Assembly (NCBI GenBank): GCA_900317065.1
Contig: ONFK01000114.1
Location: 1-5,861 of the forward strand
DNA from: an uncultured Bacteroidales bacterium
Lineage (GTDB): Bacteria > Bacteroidota > Bacteroidia > Bacteroidales > UBA932
Length of the DNA stretch: 5,861 bases
Direction of reading: 5' to 3'
Position 1 is the stretch's first letter; each line of letters starts with the position of its first letter. This document shows positions 1 through 5,487 of the stretch, piece by piece. The notes beneath the pieces were generated by a model. That model did no database searches. It had not been told where the DNA came from and was given only the letters and a program-made list of their open reading frames with translations. The translations under genes were made by a program, and so were the position numbers.

Positions 1-1
1 C

Positions 2-1534
2 CGCCCCTTCAAGGAATGCGCCGAGGCCGGGGCCCTTTCCGTCATGGTGAACTCCGCCAGCATAAACGGCATCCCCACCCATGCAAACAGGGAACTCCTG
101 ACCGGATGGCTGAAGGAAGGACTCGACTGGGACGGCATGATCGTGACCGACTGGGCGGATGTGAACAATCTTTACTCCCGCGAGCACATTGCCTCTGACC
201 GCAAGGAAGCCCTCGCGCTTGCAATCAATGCCGGTATCGACATGATAATGGACCCTTACGACACGCTCTGCTGCGCCGACATCAAGGCGGCGGTGGAAGA
301 GAAGATGATTCCCATGTCGAGGATAGACGATGCCGTGCGCCGCGTGCTTCGTCTGAAATATCGTCTCGGCCTCTTCGACAATCCAACCTGGGATGTGTCC
401 GGATACGACAGGTTCGGCTGCGAGGAATTCGTCGCCCAGGCACGTGAGGCGGCCATTGAATCGGAGGTTCTGCTCAAGAACGATGGCGTCCTGCCCCTCA
501 AGAAAGGAACCCGTATACTGGTTACAGGCCCTTGCGGAAACTCCATGCGTACTCTCAACGGCGGATGGTCATATACCTGGCAGGGGACTGAGGCCTCTGT
601 TTATACTGAGAAGTTCAATACCATCTATGAAGCTCTTGCGAACAAGTTCGGTGCTTCTAATGTCCGCTTCGTGCCCGGGATCGAGTTTGACGAAACCCGC
701 TTCGCATGGCAGGTTGAGAAGAATGTCAATATCTCTGCCGCCGCCGCTGCTGCGAGAAGTGTTGATGTCGTCGTAGCCTGCCTCGGCGAGAACAGTTATT
801 GCGAGACTCCCGGCAACATCGACGACCTTAACCTTTCTTCGAATCAGAAAGACCTTCTTCGTGCCGTCGCCGCTACCGGCAAGCCTGTCGTGCTGGTGCT
901 GAATGAGGGACGTCCCCGCATCATCGGAGATGTCGAGCCCTTGGCGAAAGCCGTCGTGGACGTGATGCTGCCGGGGAATTACGGTGGAGATGCGCTTGCC
1001 GAACTGCTTGCCGGCGACGCCAATTTCAGCGGCAAATTGCCATTCACATATCACAAGCATATCAATTCGCTGCATACCTATGACTATAAAGTGTCCGAGA
1101 ATGTGGCGACGATGGCAGGTGAGTATAATTATGATGCCGTGATGGATGTGCAGTGGCCTTTCGGTCATGGTCTCAGTTATACTTCCTTCGAGTATTCCGA
1201 TTTGAAGTGCAGCAGGACCGGATTCAAGTCCGGAGACTCGCTTGACTTTGAACTTACCGTGAAGAATGCCGGAAAGGTCGCGGGCAAAGAGTCGGTCCTC
1301 CTTTACAGCAGCGACATTATCGCCAGCATGGTGCCGGACGTGAAGCGTCTGCGCGCTTTCTCCAAAGTGGACCTGCAGCCGGGTGAGAGCAAGACTGTCC
1401 GCTTCAGCATTCCCGCCGACGAGCTCGCCTTCGTTGGGCAGGATGGAAAACGGCATCTCGAGAAAGGTGATTTCCGCATTGCCGCCGGCAACTGTTCCTT
1501 GATTGTTACATGTACTGAAACCAGTGTCAGATGA
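2..1534 (+). CDS. Glycoside hydrolase family 3 (beta-glucosidase-like), 5' end missing
   Basis: The gene is open from the first bases of the window; codons upstream of the ATG at 44 already read as GH3 sequence, so that ATG is internal. The visible 510 residues cover the end of the catalytic barrel, the GH3 C-terminal sandwich and a terminal Fn3-like domain. The barrel end carries NGIPTHAN and then VTDW, whose Asp (149-151) matches the family's catalytic nucleophile. The sandwich domain begins near ESEVLLKNDGVLPL and contains LGENSY followed by a Glu (803-805) placed where the acid/base Glu of many GH3 enzymes lies. WPFGHGLSYTSFEYS marks entry to the Fn3-like domain. GH3 enzymes remove terminal beta-linked sugars, usually glucose or xylose, from oligosaccharides; the substrate here cannot be told. 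Any signal peptide lies outside the window. The stop overlaps the next gene's start (ATGA). Family is secure; specificity is open. Confidence 0.95.
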   Translation, partial: RPFKECAEAGALSVMVNSASINGIPTHANRELLTGWLKEGLDWDGMIVTDWADVNNLYSREHIASDRKEALALAINAGIDMIMDPYDTLCCADIKAAVEEKMIPMSRIDDAVRRVLRLKYRLGLFDNPTWDVSGYDRFGCEEFVAQAREAAIESEVLLKNDGVLPLKKGTRILVTGPCGNSMRTLNGGWSYTWQGTEASVYTEKFNTIYEALANKFGASNVRFVPGIEFDETRFAWQVEKNVNISAAAAAARSVDVVVACLGENSYCETPGNIDDLNLSSNQKDLLRAVAATGKPVVLVLNEGRPRIIGDVEPLAKAVVDVMLPGNYGGDALAELLAGDANFSGKLPFTYHKHINSLHTYDYKVSENVATMAGEYNYDAVMDVQWPFGHGLSYTSFEYSDLKCSRTGFKSGDSLDFELTVKNAGKVAGKESVLLYSSDIIASMVPDVKRLRAFSKVDLQPGESKTVRFSIPADELAFVGQDGKRHLEKGDFRIAAGNCSLIVTCTETSVR

Positions 1535-2826
1535 AAAATAAACTGCTGCTCATATTATTCGTGGCTGCGGCCTTTTCCGCATGCCGCTGTACTCCTTCTT
1601 CGCTCAATCTCGCCGCCGGCAATGTGACGACTTTGGACGCCGGCCGCGTCACTTCGAACTCCGCGACACTGAACGGACAGATTTCCGGATTCAATATCGC
1701 TCCGAGGGAGGTCGGTTTTGAATGGGGCTACAGTAAAGATAAACTCGACTATGTCATTCAGTCGCAGGATGTGCTGAATGGTGGTGACGGTACCTTCTCG
1801 GCCACCCTGGAAGGCCTCAATGACGTCACTGTCATCTATTATCGCGCCTACACCCTGTTCTGGCAAGATGGGCAGGGAGTATACCGCTTCGGCGAAGTCC
1901 TTCAGTTCAAGACGGAACAGCAGCAGGACAAGCCGGATCCGGAACCAGAACCTGAACCGGGGCCCGGTCCCGGTGAAACCACCTACGGTCAGCCCGGATG
2001 GTATGAACTGCCCCTGATGAAGATTGCCAAGGACGGAAACTATATGGTCGACTCATCCGACAAGGATCAGTACTATACCTGGCACATGTGCGGAGGCGGA
2101 GAAAAGGGCCCTGGCGGAAAGACAGCCCGTAATTACACCTTATGCTACAGTGCAGAACAACATTGCCCTCTCTGGGTCGCGGCGCCCCGGCACAAAATGT
2201 ACATCGGCTCATCCGGCAGGACCGAGGCCTACCGTGTCGACGCATCCATTCCGACGAATATCCAGTATAACTCCAAGTCTACGGGCGGCGGATGCAACAA
2301 GGGACACATGCTCGGATCTGCCGAAAGGACATCGTCTGCCGAAACTAACAGGGACGTGTTCTTCTATCCCAACATCGCTCCTCAGCTTTCTTCGGGCTTC
2401 AATACCGGCGGCGGGGGCTGGAACACTCTCGAAGACTGGGTTGACAAGCAGGTCTGCAGCGACACGCTGTACGTAGTCATAGGTTGCTATTTCGAGAAGT
2501 TTACGGACGGATACGGCAATACAGTGAGCCCTAAGACCATAAGTTTCGGCGGTCGCAACGACGTGGGCTTCCCCACGATGTTCTACTACATCCTGATGCG
2601 TACCAAGAGCGGCAGCAGCGGCAAGTCGCTGAAAGATTGCAATGCCTCCGAAATCAAGTGTGCAGCCTTTGTCCGCGCCCACACTAACGACCTCAAGGGG
2701 CAGAAGGTCAGCAGCAGGGAAATGATGAGCGTCAGCGATCTGGAGAAGATCACTGGCTTTACATATTTCCCCAACGTGCCAAATGCTCCAAAGGGCAGTT
2801 TCAGCGCGTCCGACTGGGGATTGTAA
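1531..2826 (+). CDS. Lipoprotein DNA/RNA non-specific endonuclease (beta-beta-alpha-metal type) with Fn3-like domain
   Basis: This 431-residue protein probably cleaves DNA and/or RNA outside the cytoplasm. A signal peptide ends in a lipobox-like FSAC with the lipidated Cys at 18. Residues 30-128 look like an Fn3-type beta sandwich (SATLNGQISG, VGFEWGYS, YYRAYT). A Pro/Glu/Gly linker (about 134-148) leads to the nuclease domain (about 150-425). The domain has NKGHM (256-260) with likely catalytic His259, then YPNIAPQ, FN, W and LE. These align with Serratia nuclease: Asn281 with N110, Asn291 with the metal ligand N119, Glu301 with E127. The usual DRGH motif is NKGH here. Eight Cys lie in the nuclease domain and none in the Fn3-like part, which would suit disulfides in an exported protein. 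The residues after Cys18 (RCTPSS) do not resemble the acidic surface-export signal, so the leaflet or side of display is unclear. The four-base overlap with the GH3 gene implies translational coupling. Confidence 0.92.
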   Translation: MKNKLLLILFVAAAFSACRCTPSSLNLAAGNVTTLDAGRVTSNSATLNGQISGFNIAPREVGFEWGYSKDKLDYVIQSQDVLNGGDGTFSATLEGLNDVTVIYYRAYTLFWQDGQGVYRFGEVLQFKTEQQQDKPDPEPEPEPGPGPGETTYGQPGWYELPLMKIAKDGNYMVDSSDKDQYYTWHMCGGGEKGPGGKTARNYTLCYSAEQHCPLWVAAPRHKMYIGSSGRTEAYRVDASIPTNIQYNSKSTGGGCNKGHMLGSAERTSSAETNRDVFFYPNIAPQLSSGFNTGGGGWNTLEDWVDKQVCSDTLYVVIGCYFEKFTDGYGNTVSPKTISFGGRNDVGFPTMFYYILMRTKSGSSGKSLKDCNASEIKCAAFVRAHTNDLKGQKVSSREMMSVSDLEKITGFTYFPNVPNAPKGSFSASDWGL

Positions 2827-2844
2827 TTTTTTTTTACGTTTTTT

Positions 2845-2876
2845 CTTGCATATACGGAAATATCTTTTTTTCTTTG
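2845..2876 (+). promoter_or_regulatory. Candidate Bacteroidota-type promoter of the trp leader
   Basis: CTTG at 2845-2848 is followed after 20 bases by TTTCTTTG at 2869-2876. This resembles the Bacteroidota pattern TTTG, 19-21 bases, TAnnTTTG, with one mismatch in the TA. An alternative -7 box is TATCTTTT at 2861-2868, with a poorer upstream element. The first choice would start transcription within a few bases of the leader ATG at 2884. The region is very T-rich, so chance matches are likely and the exact box is uncertain. Confidence 0.45.
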
Positions 2877-2883
2877 CAGAAGA

Positions 2884-2931
2884 ATGAACGCAATTATGGC
2901 AAATAACTGGTGGTGGCGCTTACAACTCTAG
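2884..2931 (+). CDS. trpL: Tryptophan leader peptide with Trp-Trp-Trp
   Basis: A 15-codon reading frame, MNAIMANNWWWRLQL, ends at TAG (2929-2931). Three adjacent TGG codons (2908-2916) make up a fifth of the peptide, whereas the 454-residue TrpB2 downstream has only two Trp in all. The peptide has no role of its own in this model: a ribosome starved of charged tRNA-Trp pauses on the TGG run and sets which RNA hairpin forms next. The Trp codons sit directly before the first hairpin arm (from 2919) and the stop codon lies in its loop, the geometry of classical enterobacterial attenuators. The ATG at 2896 is a possible alternative start (MANNWWWRLQL). No Shine-Dalgarno site is evident, which is normal for this phylum. 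Confidence 0.88.
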   Translation: MNAIMANNWWWRLQL

Positions 2932-2940
2932 AGTCGTAAG
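2919..2940 (+). promoter_or_regulatory. Attenuator hairpin 1:2 (anti-antiterminator)
   Basis: CTTAC (2919-2923) pairs with GTAAG (2936-2940) and ACT (2925-2927) with AGT (2932-2934). One A-C mismatch interrupts the stem, and the loop CTAG contains part of the leader stop codon. The 5' arm starts two bases after the arginine codon's first base, so a ribosome stalled on the Trp codons would cover it and release the 3' arm for antitermination. Confidence 0.8.
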
Positions 2941-2988
2941 TTCCATTGCCGTGTATATAGGAGTCAAGCAGCATATCGGACTTACGAT
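2933..2988 (+). promoter_or_regulatory. Attenuator antiterminator 2:3
   Basis: The strand GTCGTAAGTTCC (2933-2944) can pair with GGACTTACGAT (2978-2988): CGTAAG with CTTACG, TCC with GGA, one bulged T at 2941, and T-A plus G-U pairs at the base. It uses the 3' arm of hairpin 1:2 and the loop and upper stem of the terminator, so it excludes both. The word CTTAC occurs both in arm 1 (2919) and in this arm 3 (2981), and both copies compete for the same GTAAG. Confidence 0.75.
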
Positions 2989-3002
2989 ATGCTGCTTTTT
3001 TT
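2966..3002 (+). terminator. Attenuator intrinsic terminator 3:4
   Basis: AAGCAGCATATCG (2966-2978) pairs perfectly over 13 bases with CGATATGCTGCTT (2985-2997) around the loop GACTTA. A run of seven T (2996-3002) overlaps the end of the stem. It lies 36 bases before the trpB ATG, so termination here would prevent expression of the gene. Termination is expected when tryptophan is plentiful and the ribosome reaches the leader stop codon. Confidence 0.9.
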
Positions 3003-3037
3003 ATGCAAATCAAATCAACAACAAAATACCACGTACT

Positions 3038-4402
3038 ATGAAACAGAAAAAATTCATGCTCCCGGAATCCGAGATTCCCACTCATTACTTCAACATCCAG
3101 GCGGTCATGCCCAACAAGCCCCTGCCTTTTCTGAATCCTGCCACCCGCGAGCCGCTCAAGCCAGAAGACCTGTATCCCATCTTCTGCAAGGCCTGCGCCG
3201 ACCAGGAACTCAACCAGACCGATGTATGGATTCCCATCCCGGAAGAAGTGCGTGAACAGTATGCTGCATACCGCTGTACTCCTCTGGTACGCGCATACGA
3301 GCTGGAAAAAGCTCTTGGCACTCCCGCTCATATATACTTCAAGAACGAAAGCGTGTCTCCTGCAGGCAGCCATAAACTGAACTCCGCACTTGCACAGGCC
3401 TATTATGCCAAGGAGCAGGGGGTGACAAACCTGACTACCGAGACCGGTGCGGGCCAGTGGGGCGGTGCCCTTTCATACGCTACGAAGAAGTTCGGCATCG
3501 ACTGCGCCGTGTATATGGTGAAGATCAGCTATGAACAGAAGCCGTATCGCCGTTCAATCATGCAGACTTTCGGCGCGGCCATCACTCCTTCTCCTTCCAT
3601 GTCCACGCGTGCCGGAAAGGACATACTGACCAAGAATCCCAACGACAGGGGCTCACTCGGCTGCGCCATTTCGGAGGCCATCGAACTCGCCGTCAGCACC
3701 CCGAATTGCAAGTACGCCCTTGGCTCAGTGCTGAACCACGTCTGCCTGCACCAGACGATCATTGGCCTCGAGGCAGAGAAGCAGATGGAACTGGCAGGGG
3801 AGTACCCGGACATCGTCGTCGCCTGCTTCGGAGGCGGTTCCAACTTCTCGGGCATAGCATATCCTTTTATGCGTCACAACATCCTCGACGGAAAGAAGAC
3901 CCGCTTCATTGCGGCGGAGCCCTATTCCTGCCCTAAGCTCACCAAGGGCAAGTTCGAGTACGATTTCGGCGATGAGGCCGGCATGACCCCGCTGCTCCCC
4001 ATGTATACCCTGGGTCACAGCTTCAAGCCCGCTTCCATCCACGCGGGAGGTCTGCGCTATCACGGTGCCGGTGTGATCATGAGCCAGCTTATGAAGGACG
4101 GCTATATGGAGGCGGTGGATATCGAGCAGCTGGATTCATTCAAGGCAGGTGTGCTCTTCGCTCAGACTGAGGGAATAATCCCTGCTCCGGAATCCTGCCA
4201 CGCTATCGCAGCCACCATTAACGAAGCCCTGAAATGCAAGGAAAGCGGAGAAGCCAAGACAATACTGTTCAATTTGTCCGGACATGGCTTCGTGGACATG
4301 AGCGCATACGACCAGTACTTCAGCGGAGAAATGCAAAACTATCATGTTTCAGACGCTGATTTAAAAGAATTTATAAAGAGTGCGGATGCGCTGAACAAGT
4401 AG
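3038..4402 (+). CDS. trpB: Tryptophan synthase beta subunit, TrpB2 type
   Basis: This 454-residue cytoplasmic PLP enzyme should condense indole with L-serine to give L-tryptophan. The PLP lysine is Lys113 in GSHKLNSA, the catalytic Glu is Glu135 in TETGAGQWGG, and the PLP phosphate loop is GGGSN (265-269). The motifs KYALGSVLNHVCLHQT and GAGQWG (rather than GAGQHG) and the longer N-terminus put it in the TrpB2 group rather than the TrpB1 group that pairs with TrpA. The ATG at 3038 is chosen because the in-frame extension back to GTG 2951 runs through the attenuator terminator. No trpA or other trp gene adjoins; the gene stands alone between an attenuator and a terminator. The Trp-codon leader supports a true tryptophan role. 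TrpB2 may work without TrpA on free indole, or with another partner; the sequence does not decide this. Only two Trp residues are present (64 and 141). Confidence 0.95.
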   Translation: MKQKKFMLPESEIPTHYFNIQAVMPNKPLPFLNPATREPLKPEDLYPIFCKACADQELNQTDVWIPIPEEVREQYAAYRCTPLVRAYELEKALGTPAHIYFKNESVSPAGSHKLNSALAQAYYAKEQGVTNLTTETGAGQWGGALSYATKKFGIDCAVYMVKISYEQKPYRRSIMQTFGAAITPSPSMSTRAGKDILTKNPNDRGSLGCAISEAIELAVSTPNCKYALGSVLNHVCLHQTIIGLEAEKQMELAGEYPDIVVACFGGGSNFSGIAYPFMRHNILDGKKTRFIAAEPYSCPKLTKGKFEYDFGDEAGMTPLLPMYTLGHSFKPASIHAGGLRYHGAGVIMSQLMKDGYMEAVDIEQLDSFKAGVLFAQTEGIIPAPESCHAIAATINEALKCKESGEAKTILFNLSGHGFVDMSAYDQYFSGEMQNYHVSDADLKEFIKSADALNK

Positions 4403-4420
4403 TGTTTACCATTATGATCC

Positions 4421-4461
4421 GAAAGCCCGTGGCCATCTCTGGCAACGGGCTTTCCTGTTTT
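4421..4461 (+). terminator. Intrinsic terminator of trpB
   Basis: GAAAGCCCGT (4421-4430) pairs perfectly with ACGGGCTTTC (4445-4454). Inside it, GCCA (4432-4435) pairs with TGGC (4440-4443) around a TCTC loop, after one G-A mismatch. A short T-rich tail with TTTT at 4458-4461 follows. It starts 18 bases after the trpB stop codon and closes a single-gene unit. Confidence 0.85.
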
Positions 4462-4556
4462 GATATAATCACTTAAGTTTAGGTTCTATAGCGGGTCTTT
4501 GTTTTCCGTATGCAAAGATTGCAATAGAATTCCGCATAAAAAATTAAAAGTGATTT

Positions 4557-4663
4557 GTGACGGAAATTAGTGACGAAAACACCGTTTTGTAGATTAAAAA
4601 CAAAATATTGTGACGAAAAAGATATAATTTGTATATTTGTCACTGCTAAATTTGTGACAAAAA
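4557..4663 (+). repeat. GTGAC repeat cluster, putative operator of the LytTR gene
   Basis: Four direct copies of GTGACRRAAA start at 4557 (GTGACGGAAA), 4570 (GTGACGAAAA), 4610 (GTGACGAAAA) and 4654 (GTGACAAAAA). A reversed copy (GTCAC) sits at 4639-4643. TTTGTCAC (4636-4643) and GTGACAAA (4654-4661) form a perfect 8-base inverted repeat with a 10-base spacer. Copy 3 overlaps the end of the proposed -33 box and the reversed copy overlaps the end of the -7 box, so a bound protein could block the promoter. Start-to-start spacings are 13, 40 and 44 bases. The bound protein is unknown; self-regulation by the LytTR product is an inference. Confidence 0.6.
4607..4639 (+). promoter_or_regulatory. Bacteroidota-type promoter of the LytTR gene
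   Basis: TATATTTG at 4632-4639 is a full match to the TAnnTTTG -7 box, and ATTG at 4607-4610 lies 21 bases upstream as a -33 box. Transcription would begin near 4643-4648, giving a leader of about 15-20 bases before the ATG at 4663. The upstream part of this intergenic stretch (4462-4556) is AT-rich; apart from a weak TCTTTG/CAAAGA inverted repeat, nothing recognisable was seen there. Confidence 0.65.
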
Positions 4664-5487
4664 TGCATCATCTTCCGAAGATTTTCTTTCGCTGGGGAAC
4701 CGCGATTCTCTATATGACGGTCTGTCCCGTCTTTTATTTCGTATTCATACTCATTTATGAGCCCCTGAGGCTGAGACAATATCTCGATATGGGCAGGGAT
4801 CTCTATTCAATGAACCTTGCCATCTCTTTCAGCATATCCCTCGTTGTCATCGCCGGTCTGAGGGTCGCGTTCCATTTCATGCGCAAGCTCCGGCTGACCT
4901 GGGCGCATTTCATCACCTGGAGCATGGGAGAAGTCCTGGTGACCGGGATGTTCATCGCCCTATACCTCTATTTGATGAACGGGACTCTCCCTTATTTCTC
5001 CGTCCTTCTCACAAGCGTCGGATTCTGCTATCTCATTTTCATTATTCCTTACGTGATCCTTACTCTTGCATTCGCCGTCGGCGCACACAGGGAAAAGGAG
5101 AAAGAGATTCTTGCTTCCATTTCGGCCAAGGATTCCGCAGACAATTCGCTTGTCCGCTTCCTTGATATCTATCAGAGGCCAAAACTCATAATCGCCCCTT
5201 CCGCAGTTCTCTTCATTGAGGCGAGGGAGAATTATGTTATCATCCATTATATGGAAGGTGGCAAGATCAAGAGTTTCGAACTGCGCGCAACTATGGCCTC
5301 GCTGGAGGAGATAGCCGAGCGCTATTCTTTCGTCCGCTGCCACAGGTCTTTCTACGTGAATCCTGCGCATGTGACCGTCTTACGCAAGGAAAGCGGTTCC
5401 CAGGTATACGCGGACATGGATGTGGAAGGAATGCCCAGCATCCCGGTTTCGAAAAGATATTACGACGGGCTGGCTAATCTGCTCTGA
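4663..5487 (+). CDS. Membrane-anchored LytTR-family transcription regulator
   Basis: The 274-residue protein has four predicted membrane helices (about 12-32, 50-70, 85-105 and 114-140). A charged linker rich in Lys and Glu (142-150) and a C-terminal LytTR DNA-binding domain (about 172-274) follow. The LytTR signature is clear: FIEARENYVIIHY, an LRATMASLEE helix, FVRCHRSFYVNPAHV and a final PVSKRYYDGL. LytTR domains bind direct DNA repeats. There is no receiver domain and no kinase nearby, so it may sense through its membrane part or work with a partner encoded elsewhere; the signal is unknown. A GTG at 4570 would add 31 residues, but it lies upstream of the best promoter and inside the repeat cluster, so the ATG at 4663 is preferred. 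The gene ends 14 bases inside the convergent gene on the other strand. Confidence 0.9.
   Translation: MHHLPKIFFRWGTAILYMTVCPVFYFVFILIYEPLRLRQYLDMGRDLYSMNLAISFSISLVVIAGLRVAFHFMRKLRLTWAHFITWSMGEVLVTGMFIALYLYLMNGTLPYFSVLLTSVGFCYLIFIIPYVILTLAFAVGAHREKEKEILASISAKDSADNSLVRFLDIYQRPKLIIAPSAVLFIEARENYVIIHYMEGGKIKSFELRATMASLEEIAERYSFVRCHRSFYVNPAHVTVLRKESGSQVYADMDVEGMPSIPVSKRYYDGLANLL

Noticed and set aside
569..1456. A 295-codon open frame on the minus strand.
   Set aside because: It lies wholly inside the well-supported GH3 gene, and its translation shows no recognisable motif; it is a shadow frame.
2209..2682. A 157-codon open frame on the minus strand.
   Set aside because: It is antisense to the conserved nuclease domain and has no family features.
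2790..2846. A terminator after the nuclease gene, suggested by the long T-runs.
   Set aside because: Only 4-base stems could be found before the T-runs, too weak for an intrinsic terminator; read-through into the trp leader cannot be excluded.
2951..3037. GTG 2951 as the start of the TrpB2 protein.
   Set aside because: The added 29 residues are encoded by the attenuator terminator and its T-run and do not look like TrpB2 N-terminal sequence; ATG 3038 fits better.
4496..4518. TCTTTG/CAAAGA inverted repeat and the nearby ATTGCAAT palindrome.
   Set aside because: They are short, in AT-rich intergenic DNA, not tied to a promoter box, and expected by chance.
4570..4662. GTG 4570 as the start of the LytTR protein.
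   Set aside because: It lies upstream of the best promoter (4607-4639) and within repeated GTGAC motifs; the added 31 residues are not membrane-like. ATG 4663 gives a natural first helix.
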